Assembly: GCF_029882185.1 (NCBI RefSeq)
Contig: NZ_JAOULD010000015.1
Span: 1 to 33,818 of the forward strand
DNA: 33,818 nucleotides
Origin: Candidatus Nitrosopumilus sp.
GTDB lineage: Archaea > Thermoproteota > Nitrososphaeria > Nitrososphaerales > Nitrosopumilaceae
Reading direction: 5' to 3'
The notes under the pieces were generated by a model. That model was not told the DNA's origin and did no database searches. It worked only from the letters and a program-made list of their open reading frames with translations. The translations under genes and the position numbers were made by a program. This document shows positions 9,357 to 17,296 of this stretch, one piece after another. Positions within the stretch are counted from its first letter, which is position 1. Each line of letters begins with the position of its first letter.

Positions 9357-10403
9357 TTATTCTTCTACTATGAATAGACCTATCATTCCTGCATCTGCAT
9401 GACCTACGACATGGCAATGGAATAACCAAATTGCGGGTTTGTCGGGTTTGATAATGAATGATTCGAGTGTTCCCTGAACTAATGGGAATGTTTGAGAAGT
9501 TATTGTAGTCCCTCTCTCATTCGTGCTTGAAATCATTTTATTTCCATGTAGATGGAATGAATGGATTTGTTCACCTAGATTTGTTACATGAAATTCAACT
9601 GTTTCTCCAACTTTTGCCTTATAGACAGGCAATGTGTAATTGAACTGTGCAACAATCCCGTCTAGACCTTTCTCTGCAAAGATTTCTTCAAGAGCTTTTT
9701 CTCCCCCTGGAACCCCTTTACCGTTCATGATGAAGTATGGTGTAGGTCCTTTCTCCATTCTTTCAACATTGTGACCTATTTCTGACATTACGATTGGAAT
9801 ATGTCTGTCAATGTATGGTCTTGGAGGATTTCTTTCAATGATAATGTTGCCATAAAGACCTTGCAAAATATGATCTTTTATCCCAAGGCCTTCAGATGCT
9901 GCATGATCATGGAAAAATGTAGTTCCCCAAGTATTCACATTGTATTCATATGTCCATTCTTCACCCGGTGGAATCATTGAACCTGCTCCTACTCCTGTGA
10001 TGATATTGACAGGGGATCCATCATGTTTAGGATCATAGTCACTCATATGAGCATGAAAACTATGAGTCACATCATGATTGTTGATTACTCTCACTCGTAA
10101 TAGATCTCCTTGCTTTACCATTAGAGTTGGTGCTGGCACTGTTCCATTATATGTCCAAGCATGCCATACGGCATTGTCAGATATTTGAATGTCTGTTTGT
10201 TCAATTATCAATGTGTATTCTTTTACTGGTTGCTCTTCAGCTTCAGCAATTTGTGGTTGTAATTCAGATATCTTTTGAGTTTGAACATCATAGATAGTCT
10301 GTGTTTCTGTGTGTTCTGGTAAAAGTTGAATGTTCTCTATCACACCCACAATTAAAAATACAAGTACGATCGGTATTACTGCCAGGGCAAATTTTTTCTG
10401 CAT
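9357..10403 (-). CDS. Membrane-anchored two-domain multicopper oxidase
   Basis: 348 aa from the chosen ATG. A hydrophobic N-terminal helix (FALAVIPIVLVFLIVGVI) is followed by a spacer and two cupredoxin domains. Ligand clusters from that start: HSFHAH (His114, 117, 119), FFHDHA (His165, 167), HSFHLHG (His281, 284, 286) and HCHVVGHADAGM (His329, Cys330, His331, His335, Met340). Domain 1 has HDH rather than HCH, so the type-1 copper site is only in domain 2, as in small laccases. This argues against copper nitrite reductase, where type 1 is in domain 1. An outward-facing oxidase of copper or small reductants is likely. ATG 10403 is preferred over TTG 10427 because of TATA spacing. Confidence 0.88.
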   Translation of the reverse strand: MQKKFALAVIPIVLVFLIVGVIENIQLLPEHTETQTIYDVQTQKISELQPQIAEAEEQPVKEYTLIIEQTDIQISDNAVWHAWTYNGTVPAPTLMVKQGDLLRVRVINNHDVTHSFHAHMSDYDPKHDGSPVNIITGVGAGSMIPPGEEWTYEYNVNTWGTTFFHDHAASEGLGIKDHILQGLYGNIIIERNPPRPYIDRHIPIVMSEIGHNVERMEKGPTPYFIMNGKGVPGGEKALEEIFAEKGLDGIVAQFNYTLPVYKAKVGETVEFHVTNLGEQIHSFHLHGNKMISSTNERGTTITSQTFPLVQGTLESFIIKPDKPAIWLFHCHVVGHADAGMIGLFIVEE

Positions 10404-10425
10404 GAAAAAATCCTTTGTCTTATCC

Positions 10426-10432
10426 AATTAAA
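10426..10432 (-). promoter_or_regulatory. TATA-like box of the multicopper oxidase
   Basis: AATTAAA (TTTAATT toward the oxidase) lies about 26 nt ahead of ATG 10403. The 223-nt divergent region up to 10627 holds both promoters. I see no clear operator beyond a short GTATAC palindrome near 10567. Confidence 0.45.
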
Positions 10433-10598
10433 CCAAAAGCGCTTTTTCAAATGTAAGAATGTGAAGATGGGTTCTTATGTGATTCCATGATGCTATTACT
10501 AGATATTCTTCTAAAATTCGTGATCCGTTAAGATTTCAACATTATTCAATTCTGGCCTGGTTTTGTGTATACATTGTCTTGCAGTGTAAACTTATCTG

Positions 10599-10605
10599 TT
10601 ATATC
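10599..10605 (+). promoter_or_regulatory. TATA box of the divergent regulator gene
   Basis: TTATATC is centred about 25 nt ahead of ATG 10627, compatible with a leaderless transcript. Confidence 0.45.
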
Positions 10606-10626
10606 TAATTTTGAGACTGTTTTTAC

Positions 10627-10965
10627 ATGCAAGAATTAATTCAATCCCAAAAAATAATGGATGAAGATAGAAAGCAGGTTATTTTGGAAATACTTGCTGA
10701 CACATATTGCAAATTAATCCTCCACAATACTCTAGAAAAACCAAAATCTGCAATGGAAATATCTAATGAGAAAAAAATTCCTATTAGTACTGTGTATAGA
10801 CGATTACAGACTCTGTTTGATGCCAAATTACTTGCTATTTCCGGCTCGATCAATCAGGATGGGAAAAAATACTTTCTATACAAAAGTAGAATAAAGTCAA
10901 TCTCTCTAAAATGTGACTTGGAGGTCACAACTGTAGAATTGGTTCCAAATACACGCGTAAGTTAG
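10627..10965 (+). CDS. Winged-helix transcriptional regulator (112 aa)
   Basis: A short ArsR/TrmB-type DNA-binding protein. Helix-turn-helix: KSAMEISNEKKIPISTVYRRL, followed by QTLFDAKLLA and a wing through SGSINQDGKKYFLYKS. A 30-residue N-terminal helix and a short C-terminal strand complete it. No Cys/His metal site is obvious. It is divergent from the multicopper oxidase and shares the 223-nt intergenic region, the usual arrangement for a local regulator, so control of the oxidase and neighbouring cupredoxin is plausible but unproven. The following RHH-like gene begins within about 30 nt and may be co-transcribed. Confidence 0.75.
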   Translation: MQELIQSQKIMDEDRKQVILEILADTYCKLILHNTLEKPKSAMEISNEKKIPISTVYRRLQTLFDAKLLAISGSINQDGKKYFLYKSRIKSISLKCDLEVTTVELVPNTRVS

Positions 10966-10996
10966 ATGTTAGGAGCCTTTGTTTGAGATAAAATTG

Positions 10997-11593
10997 ATGG
11001 ACAAAAATCTTACTTCAAATCGACAAATCAATTCTTCAAAAAAAGAATCCACTCGAAGCATTACGTATAGACTTCCAGAAAAACTCGTTTCCGAGTTAGA
11101 AACCGAATCTACTCAAAGAGGCATTTCACAAAATGTGTTGGTTAGACAAATTCTAGAAAAATATGTTCAATGGGATCGTTTTTCTAGTAAAATTGGAATG
11201 ATTCCAGTCCCAAAAGGAATTCTTGAAGCATTGGGAGGAGAATTAGATGGAAAAGATATTGATGAAATAATCACTCTGATGTTTCCAATGATCAAGGACA
11301 CTGTTTTGTTTATCAAAGGTGGATATGATTTGGAAAGATGTATTGAAACATTAGAAGATTACATGAGAGCGTCTGGAATGAATTCTGATCATCGAGTGGA
11401 AGGTGATATGCACATATTTTTGATTCAACATGATTTGGGATTGAAGTGGTCTGTTTTTACTGAACAGTTGCTATCTCAGGTCTTCCATAATTTCTTACCT
11501 GAAAAAGAACTAACGTTTCAGACCACTGATAACACAGTAATTCTATCTGTCTCACTAGGTTCTGATTTTAATGAACATAATTATCACAACTGA
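10997..11593 (+). CDS. Ribbon-helix-helix DNA-binding protein with C-terminal unknown domain
   Basis: About 198 aa. After a polar N-terminus a CopG/Arc-like ribbon-helix-helix is visible (SITYRLPEKLVSELETES then GISQNVLVRQILEKYVQ), normally a dimeric DNA-binding unit. The remaining 130 residues form a globular domain I do not recognise. The start is uncertain: ATG 10997 is chosen, but an in-frame TTG at 10979 preceded by AGGAG (10971-10975) is possible. The upstream regulator ends at 10965, so the two probably form one transcript. Two DNA-binding proteins in tandem beside copper proteins suggest a local control module. Confidence 0.65.
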   Translation: MDKNLTSNRQINSSKKESTRSITYRLPEKLVSELETESTQRGISQNVLVRQILEKYVQWDRFSSKIGMIPVPKGILEALGGELDGKDIDEIITLMFPMIKDTVLFIKGGYDLERCIETLEDYMRASGMNSDHRVEGDMHIFLIQHDLGLKWSVFTEQLLSQVFHNFLPEKELTFQTTDNTVILSVSLGSDFNEHNYHN

Positions 11594-11611
11594 AATTCAA
11601 TAAATCCTTTG

Positions 11612-11619
11612 AAATATAT
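11612..11619 (+). promoter_or_regulatory. TATA box of the CBS-pair gene
   Basis: AAATATAT is centred about 26 nt ahead of ATG 11641. Confidence 0.5.
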
Positions 11620-11640
11620 CTTATACTATAATGTTCATCG

Positions 11641-12042
11641 ATGAGTTCGTTTGATTCTGTCCCGCAAAAAATTCGTGTAAAACAAATTATGAGAAATTCA
11701 ATCATTTCAGTTGACTCTTCTGCCACTGTCACTGATGCTGCAAAAATGATGGAAGATGCAGGAGTTGAGACTGTAATAGTCTTGGAAAATAATCTGCCCG
11801 TTGGAATTGTAACTGATAGGGATTTTGCAATAAAAATAACTACTCATTCTTATCCAATTAACACTCCTGTTAGAAGAATAATGTCTTCTCCTCTTATCTC
11901 CATTGATTCTGATTCTGATTTATGGGAGGCATCTGATTTGATGTCTACTAGAAATGTAAGAAAATTACCTGTTATTGATGATGACAAGGTTGTTGGAATT
12001 TTAACGTCTAGTGACTTAGTCAAACATATTGCTGATGACTAG
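11641..12042 (+). CDS. Stand-alone CBS-domain pair protein
   Basis: 133 aa made almost entirely of two CBS motifs. The first runs from IMRNSIISVDSSATVTDAAK to LPVGIVTDRDF (about residues 14-65); the second from MSSPLISIDSDSDLWEASDL to VVGILTSSDLVKH (about 77-130). Such Bateman modules bind adenine nucleotides or S-adenosylmethionine and report energy state to a partner. No catalytic domain is fused and no partner is obvious nearby. It is a single gene with its own TATA box. Confidence 0.88.
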   Translation: MSSFDSVPQKIRVKQIMRNSIISVDSSATVTDAAKMMEDAGVETVIVLENNLPVGIVTDRDFAIKITTHSYPINTPVRRIMSSPLISIDSDSDLWEASDLMSTRNVRKLPVIDDDKVVGILTSSDLVKHIADD

Positions 12043-12098
12043 AAATCACGATATCCATGCCAATTTCTTGAATTACTAGTGTGTCGGGTGGGAAAAGA

Positions 12099-12108
12099 TT
12101 ATTATAAT
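12099..12108 (+). promoter_or_regulatory. TATA box of the A-type Fe-S carrier gene
   Basis: TTATTATAAT-like sequence centred about 28 nt ahead of ATG 12132. Confidence 0.5.
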
Positions 12109-12131
12109 TTGAGCCGTCTTTTTTCATTATT

Positions 12132-12482
12132 ATGGCAACTGAGCAAACACAAAAAATGATCACAGTTACCGCAAAAGCAGCTGAAAAGATCCAAGAATTT
12201 ATGAAAGAAGAAGCAGAGGCCCCTGAATTCCTTAGAGTATACGTTCAAGGTGGTGGTTGTTCTGGTCTATCATATGGGATGGGTTTTGAAAAAACACCAG
12301 AAGAAGATGACCTTGTCTTAGAAGAAAATGGTGTCAAACTTCTAGTTGACAGCTATAGCGTTGATCATTTACAAGGTGCAAACGTAGACTATATTGAAAG
12401 CCTAATGGGTTCTGGATTCAAAATTAACAATCCAAATGTTACAAAATCCTGTTCATGCGGTCACTCTTTTAGCACTGAATAA
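12132..12482 (+). CDS. A-type iron-sulfur cluster carrier (IscA/SufA/ErpA family)
   Basis: 116 aa, the standard HesB-fold length. The three conserved cysteines are Cys43 (GGGCSGLSYGM) and Cys107/Cys109 (SCSCGHSF). They bind a cluster or iron and pass clusters to apo-proteins in the cytoplasm. The acidic segment EKTPEEDDLVLEENGVK is typical of the family. No suf or isc genes are adjacent and it has its own promoter. Which of IscA, SufA or ErpA it is closest to cannot be decided by eye. Confidence 0.92.
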   Translation: MATEQTQKMITVTAKAAEKIQEFMKEEAEAPEFLRVYVQGGGCSGLSYGMGFEKTPEEDDLVLEENGVKLLVDSYSVDHLQGANVDYIESLMGSGFKINNPNVTKSCSCGHSFSTE

Positions 12483-12583
12483 ACAATTTCATAATTTTTC
12501 ATTTTTATCTTCTCATAGCGATTGCTATGAGCCCCTTGTTTCTTGAAAATTTTACTATTTTTGATATTTTTTTGCGATACCCT

Positions 12584-12590
12584 CATATAT
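12584..12590 (+). promoter_or_regulatory. TATA box of dnaG
   Basis: CATATAT lies about 47 nt ahead of ATG 12634, so the predicted message has a leader of about 20 nt, unlike most genes here. The leader contains the Shine-Dalgarno-like AAGGAG. Confidence 0.45.
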
Positions 12591-12619
12591 CGAAAGCAGA
12601 GACCAAAATTATGATAATA

Positions 12620-12625
12620 AAGGAG
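12620..12625 (+). promoter_or_regulatory. Strong Shine-Dalgarno site of dnaG
   Basis: AAGGAG with an 8-nt spacer to ATG 12634. It fixes the start and is the clearest ribosome-binding site in a window where most genes appear leaderless. Confidence 0.6.
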
Positions 12626-12633
12626 ATGAACTT

Positions 12634-13779
12634 ATGTCCGGTAAATCAGGAATTGTCAAATATCACGTTAAACTTTCCTATGAAGTCGATGGACTCGTTG
12701 AAAGAGCAGATATAATCGGAGCCATCTTTGGCCAAACAGAAGGACTGTTAGGCCCCGAGATGAATCTGAATGAACTGCAACGAGTTTCTAAAGTAGGTCG
12801 CATTGAAGTAAATGCAAAATCTACATCAAACACTACAAATGGTGATGCATTAATTCCCATGAGTACTGATATTGATACATGTGCATTAATTGCAGCAGGT
12901 ATTGAGAGTATTGACAAAGTGGGTCCATTTGATTGTAAATTCAAGTTAGAAGCCATAGATGATGTACGAGCTGCAAAGAAAGATGATATTGTAAGACGCG
13001 CTAAAGAAATTAAACAAAAATGGGCAACCAAAACTGTTAGTGAAGGTGAAAGCATGCTAAATGATGTTCATCAAGGTGATGCTGGAAAACTATCCACATA
13101 TGGTCCATCAAAATTAACATGTAGTTCAGGCCTTACTACTTCCAATTGGGTTATTCTAGTTGAAGGAAGAGCAGATGTAATCAATCTTTTACGAGCTGGA
13201 TATGATAACGCTCTTGCAATTGAAGGTGCTAAAATCGACGAATCGATAAAAGAATTATGTGATTCAAAGGATACTGTAGTTGCATTCCTTGATGGTGACA
13301 GATCTGGTGGATTCATTCTCAAAGAACTCCAATCTCTTGTAACCTTAGACTATGCACTTCAAGCAGATACTGGTGTTGAAGTTGAAGAATTAACCCCACA
13401 AAGAATTGATGAAATACTAAGACCTATTGCTGATGAGATTAAAGAGGGAAAACCTGCACCTAAACTAAAAAGTGAAGATGATAAACCTGTAGCTGAAATG
13501 GCAGCAAAAATATATCCAAATCTCAATGAAACCCTTGAAGCAGTTGCATTAGACGGTGATCAAAATGAGATTTTCAAAGTTCCAATCAGCGAAGTTGTAA
13601 GTAAATTATCATCACAATCAGGAATCAAATATCTTCTATTGGATGGGATTATTACCCAGAGACTTTTAGAAGGCGCTAAAAATGCTGGTGTTGAATGTGT
13701 AATTGGTCATAGAGTGGCAAAACTATCAAACTCTGATGGTATGACACTGAAAACATTCGGCGACCTTGGTGTATCTTAG
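12634..13779 (+). CDS. dnaG: Archaeal DnaG-type primase / exosome-associated protein
   Basis: 381 aa. The archaeal DnaG family begins with KYHVKLSYEVDGLVERADII and GQTEGLLGPEMNLNELQ. The central Toprim domain supplies Glu177 (ILVEGRADV) and Asp220/Asp222 (FLDGDRSGG), followed by a long helical C-terminal region. In archaea this protein is a core partner of the RNA exosome (binding Csl4 and poly-A RNA) and can synthesise RNA primers in vitro. It lacks the bacterial zinc-binding and helicase-interaction domains, as expected. A Shine-Dalgarno site fixes the start. ribK starts 8 nt after the stop, which suggests co-transcription. Confidence 0.95.
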   Translation: MSGKSGIVKYHVKLSYEVDGLVERADIIGAIFGQTEGLLGPEMNLNELQRVSKVGRIEVNAKSTSNTTNGDALIPMSTDIDTCALIAAGIESIDKVGPFDCKFKLEAIDDVRAAKKDDIVRRAKEIKQKWATKTVSEGESMLNDVHQGDAGKLSTYGPSKLTCSSGLTTSNWVILVEGRADVINLLRAGYDNALAIEGAKIDESIKELCDSKDTVVAFLDGDRSGGFILKELQSLVTLDYALQADTGVEVEELTPQRIDEILRPIADEIKEGKPAPKLKSEDDKPVAEMAAKIYPNLNETLEAVALDGDQNEIFKVPISEVVSKLSSQSGIKYLLLDGIITQRLLEGAKNAGVECVIGHRVAKLSNSDGMTLKTFGDLGVS

Positions 13780-13786
13780 AATATAG

Positions 13787-14470
13787 ATGACTGAACTAAA
13801 GATTCAGCACATCCTAACTCTTTCATATTTACTCTCAAAAGGTGCAAAATACAACTATGTTTCTATTACTACATCTTCATTGGGTAAAAACATAAAAAAA
13901 TCACAACAAGCTGCCTCAAAACATCTCCTTGAATTAGAACAAAATCAATTCATTGAGAGGATAATTAATGGAAGAAACATCTCAGTCAAAATTACTCCAA
14001 AAGGATTTTCTGAAATGGTAAAACTCTCTTCAATTTTACAAAAAAGCCTTGATTCTTCACCATCTCATGTTGAACTCAAAGGTACACTAGTTTCTGGAAT
14101 GGGTGAGGGTGCATATTATATGGGATTGAAAGGTTATACAAAACAATTCGAATCAAAAATAGGTTATGTTCCATATCCTGGAACTCTTAATGTCAAACTA
14201 GATCAAAAAATCCATCAAGAAGCAATCAAGCAATTTGAAACTTTTGATGGTGTAAAAATTAAGAGCTTCTCTGATGGAAAAAGAACCTATGGATGGGTCA
14301 AATGCTTTAATGCAAAACTGAATAACTCTACAAACTGTGAATTGATAATTTTAGAGCGTACACATCATGATGATTCTATAATCGAATTGATTTCAAAAAC
14401 TTGTCTGAGAAAAATTGCTAAATTAAAAGATGGCTCTAAAGTGTCAATTAAAATTCCAATAGATTCCTAA
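13787..14470 (+). CDS. ribK: CTP-dependent riboflavin kinase with N-terminal winged helix
   Basis: 227 aa. The N-terminal ~90 residues form a MarR-like winged helix (SQQAASKHLLELEQNQFIER, wing NGRNISVKITPKG). The C-terminal domain is the archaeal RibK barrel, with GMGEGAYYMGLKGYTKQF and PGTLNVK as family motifs. It phosphorylates riboflavin to FMN using CTP. The fused DNA-binding domain in such proteins suggests FMN-dependent autoregulation (RbkR type). It follows dnaG by 8 nt. Its stop overlaps by 4 nt that of the convergent ribL, the next enzyme of the pathway. Confidence 0.92.
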   Translation: MTELKIQHILTLSYLLSKGAKYNYVSITTSSLGKNIKKSQQAASKHLLELEQNQFIERIINGRNISVKITPKGFSEMVKLSSILQKSLDSSPSHVELKGTLVSGMGEGAYYMGLKGYTKQFESKIGYVPYPGTLNVKLDQKIHQEAIKQFETFDGVKIKSFSDGKRTYGWVKCFNAKLNNSTNCELIILERTHHDDSIIELISKTCLRKIAKLKDGSKVSIKIPIDS

Positions 14471-15084
14471 ATCCCGTGAATGGATTCACCATATTCTTTT
14501 TGAATTTTAGAGCTTGAACTTTCAGGTATTGGAGACTGTAACCTTGCAACTATTGCATCAAGCTCAATTTTCTTACATCCTTCTGTAATGAATTTTTCTT
14601 GATGAATCTGATCATATCCTAGTGCAATAATTTGTGGTTTGACGTGATTCACTGTTTTGAAAATATCATCTTCCTGACCAATTAAACAAAGATCTACCAT
14701 TGACAATGAATTCACTAATTCTTGTCTTTGTTCTTGTGAATGCAGTGGTCTTCTTTTCTTCATCTTTACTGCTGTATTATCAGTTGCCACCACTACGACT
14801 AGTATGTCTCCTAGCTCTTTTGCTGCATTTAATGTGTAAATGTGACCTGGATGAATAATGTCAAAAACTCCTCCTGCTAAAACTACACATAATGAATTTC
14901 TCCCTGCATTTGTGAGTGTTTTTCTATCTTCATTTACTAATTGATTTTTAATTAATTCATCAATTTTTGAATCGATCATGTCTTCAGAAAATATGGTCTT
15001 TTTCTTGATTATTTTAGATACCTCTTTTCCTTCAATCTGACATACGTACATGATAGATAAGATGGTTTTTTCACTTTGCTCCAA
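14467..15084 (-). CDS. ribL: FAD synthetase-type nucleotidyltransferase with N-terminal HTH-like extension
   Basis: The C-terminal ~140 residues are a cytidylyltransferase-like domain with GGVFDIIHPGHIYTLNAA (HxGH site) and ALGYDQIHQEKF, matching archaeal RibL, which adenylates FMN to FAD. Before it lie about 65 residues (TILSIMYVCQIEGKEV, MIDSKIDELIKNQLVNEDRK, LTNAGRNS) that look like a small winged helix and are not part of the usual ~150-aa RibL. The start is TTG 15084; no ATG is available before residue 13, and coding-like sequence continues a little upstream without a start codon. It is convergent with ribK, so the two FAD-forming enzymes meet tail to tail. Confidence 0.85.
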   Translation of the reverse strand: MEQSEKTILSIMYVCQIEGKEVSKIIKKKTIFSEDMIDSKIDELIKNQLVNEDRKTLTNAGRNSLCVVLAGGVFDIIHPGHIYTLNAAKELGDILVVVVATDNTAVKMKKRRPLHSQEQRQELVNSLSMVDLCLIGQEDDIFKTVNHVKPQIIALGYDQIHQEKFITEGCKKIELDAIVARLQSPIPESSSSKIQKEYGESIHGI

Positions 15085-15128
15085 TGTTTCTTCTATTTTT
15101 GACCCTCTCTTTAATTCATCGCTAAAAA

Positions 15129-16166
15129 TTACATCTTTGGTTCAAGGCCTTTTGCCAATCTCAATGCATCAACAAGACCATCTGCATAACCAATACTTAA
15201 TATTGCTACCTCATCTTGATCATCTTCGAGAAATTTTTCTGCATCTTTAACATATAGTTCAGCATTTTCTAAAATAACTTGGAATTCTTTCTGGTCTTTG
15301 TATAGGGGCTCTACCTCTTCAAGTGCTTCTCTTACCATTGGGACATATTTTTTCATCATTTGAATTGAAATCTTTTTTGTTTTTTCTGTATTGTCAAATG
15401 GTTCGTCTATACATTGACCAAGTATTTTCAATGCATCTGATTCTGTGAAATGCAATCTTCCTGGAATTATTACTGTATGGGGTGGCTTTCCAAAATCTGT
15501 TTTCTTTAAACTGGATATTTTTCCTGAAATAATGGACTGATCTTTGAATCCTATCCTTGATGCAACTATGACATATGTTGATGAATCAATTACATTTCTT
15601 ATTTGCCCTTTTTCAGTTTCTAAGAGTCCATTTAATGCATCCTTTGGATCTAGGAAAAAGTCTTTGTCTTGATTATATTCTAAAAGAAGTACTGTGTGAT
15701 TTCCCTCTATGATATTTTTGTATATTACATAATATGGAGTTGTCAAAGATTTCATTTCGCTCATAATTGTTGCAATTCTTCCCACTTTGTAAAAATGCAA
15801 ACCACATTCTCCTATCATGGAAGTAAGTGATGAAGACGCATGAATGGAGTGTGTTTTGATTTTTTCTTCAATGGCTCTTGTTCTTAATTCAATGTGAGTC
15901 GTTGCAATGTATGGATCCCCATATGCTAATAATGCCACTTTCTTTTTCTTTGCGTTTTTTAAAATTTCATTGCCATCTTCAACAAGCCATCTTTTTGCCA
16001 GTTTGAATTCTCCTTTTGTAGCATTTTTGATCTTTACTAAATCTGATTTTCCAATTGGACTGGTAAATTGCTCCAAATAAACAATATCTGCTTTTGATAA
16101 AACATCTAATGCCTCACTTGGAATTGATTTGAATCCAGAAATTCCTAAACCTACAAACCAGAGCAT
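15129..16166 (-). CDS. dphB: Diphthine synthase with C-terminal DUF357-like extension
   Basis: The first ~255 residues are the SAM-dependent methyltransferase that builds diphthine on the elongation factor 2 histidine: LWFVGLGISGFKSI, DIVYLEQFTSP, ALLAYGDPYIATTH, then HTVIIPGRLHFTE near the end. At 345 aa it is about 80-90 residues longer than usual. The tail (YVPMVREALEEVEPLYK through SIGYADGLVDALRLAKG) resembles the stand-alone archaeal DUF357 helical family. This looks like a genuine fusion in one open frame. It overlaps the 3' end of lysK by 16 nt, so it is translated from the tail of the lysine operon. Confidence 0.9.
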   Translation of the reverse strand: MLWFVGLGISGFKSIPSEALDVLSKADIVYLEQFTSPIGKSDLVKIKNATKGEFKLAKRWLVEDGNEILKNAKKKKVALLAYGDPYIATTHIELRTRAIEEKIKTHSIHASSSLTSMIGECGLHFYKVGRIATIMSEMKSLTTPYYVIYKNIIEGNHTVLLLEYNQDKDFFLDPKDALNGLLETEKGQIRNVIDSSTYVIVASRIGFKDQSIISGKISSLKKTDFGKPPHTVIIPGRLHFTESDALKILGQCIDEPFDNTEKTKKISIQMMKKYVPMVREALEEVEPLYKDQKEFQVILENAELYVKDAEKFLEDDQDEVAILSIGYADGLVDALRLAKGLEPKM

Positions 16167-17293
16167 TGCTGAATTTTTCTATCGTGTAGTCTTTTTAAAT
16201 GCTGTAGTGTTTTCTTGAGAATTTCAATTCCTCTCAAATATTCATCAATTGAGACTTTTTCGTCAATTGTATGGGCTTCATGCGGATCTCCTGGACCATA
16301 TGTCACTACAGGAATATTCCATTGATTACCTAAAACATTCATGTCTCCTGTACCTGTTTTTCTGATAAGAGTTGGTCTTGAATGTTCTACTTCCATAACT
16401 CCAAGAGTAAATGCTCTGACCAATGGGGATGTGTGAGATGCCTCAAATGGCTCTGTTTCATCAAGAATTGAATAAAATGCTTCAACTTCTCTTCCCTGGG
16501 CAATTTCTTTGACCAAAGTTGCAATTTTTTGTTCAATGATTTTGCAGTTCATATCTACAGGAATTCTAATGTCAAATGTAGTTTCACAATCTTTTGGTGT
16601 CACATTATGACTTGTCCCCCCTTTGATTTCTGTCATGGTAACTGTAAGTAACATTCCTTTGCTTCTATTTTCTTGATTTGCTTCTAATCTGTCTTTGAGT
16701 TCTTTTACAAAAATCATTGATTCTTGAATTGCATTTTTTGAAAGCCATGGTGCACTAGCATGAGAACTATCATCCACACTAATTTTGAGATTGATTGCAA
16801 GTCTCCCTTTGTATGCAATAGTGACTTGTTTAATTCCACTTGGTTCTCCAAAAACTGCATAATCAATTCCCATCTTTTTCTTTACGAGATTTTTGATTCC
16901 TGTGGCATTGCCTTCTTCATCTACAGCTCCTACAAAAAATACGGTTCCGTTGTTGTTTTGAACTGATGCTGCAGCAAACAACATTGCCATTAACGGTGCT
17001 TTGGCATCAGATGCACCTCTGCCATACAATGCATCCCCTTCCTTTCTAACTTTGATTTTTCCTGGAACTACATCCATATGTCCACATAACATAATTTTTG
17101 GAGAGCCTGAACCTTTCTTTGCTATAATATTTCCCACTTCATCAATCTGGATATCTTCAAAACCTAAATCATCACATTTGTCCGCTAAAAATTCTGCCAT
17201 TGGTTTTTCACTCAATGATGGCGTGTAAAGTCTGAGTGACTTCTCTAGCATTTTTACTGCAAACCTTGGTGTTATTGTGAAATTGCTGTCCAA
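16151..17293 (-). CDS. lysK: [LysW]-lysine/[LysW]-ornithine hydrolase (M20 family)
   Basis: 380 aa M20 zinc peptidase. Metal-site motifs in order: MLCGHMDVVPG, GRGASDAKAPL, GAVDEEGN (general base Glu and ligand) and FGEPSG. The dimerisation domain is in the middle and the last ligand is in YGPGDPHEAHT. It frees lysine (or ornithine) from the C-terminus of the carrier LysW, the last step of the carrier-bound pathway. It starts at TTG 17293, 3 nt after the stop of the LysX ligase gene, so coupling is likely. A shorter in-frame start exists but would lose conserved N-terminal sequence. Acetylornithine deacetylase is the closest alternative; lysW/lysX context decides. Confidence 0.9.
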   Translation of the reverse strand: MDSNFTITPRFAVKMLEKSLRLYTPSLSEKPMAEFLADKCDDLGFEDIQIDEVGNIIAKKGSGSPKIMLCGHMDVVPGKIKVRKEGDALYGRGASDAKAPLMAMLFAAASVQNNNGTVFFVGAVDEEGNATGIKNLVKKKMGIDYAVFGEPSGIKQVTIAYKGRLAINLKISVDDSSHASAPWLSKNAIQESMIFVKELKDRLEANQENRSKGMLLTVTMTEIKGGTSHNVTPKDCETTFDIRIPVDMNCKIIEQKIATLVKEIAQGREVEAFYSILDETEPFEASHTSPLVRAFTLGVMEVEHSRPTLIRKTGTGDMNVLGNQWNIPVVTYGPGDPHEAHTIDEKVSIDEYLRGIEILKKTLQHLKRLHDRKIQQCSGL

Positions 17294-17296
17294 TTC

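Noticed and set aside
9357-10403. Copper nitrite reductase (NirK)
   Set aside because: Type-1 copper Cys is in domain 2 (HCHVVGH) and domain 1 has HDH, the small-laccase arrangement rather than that of NirK.
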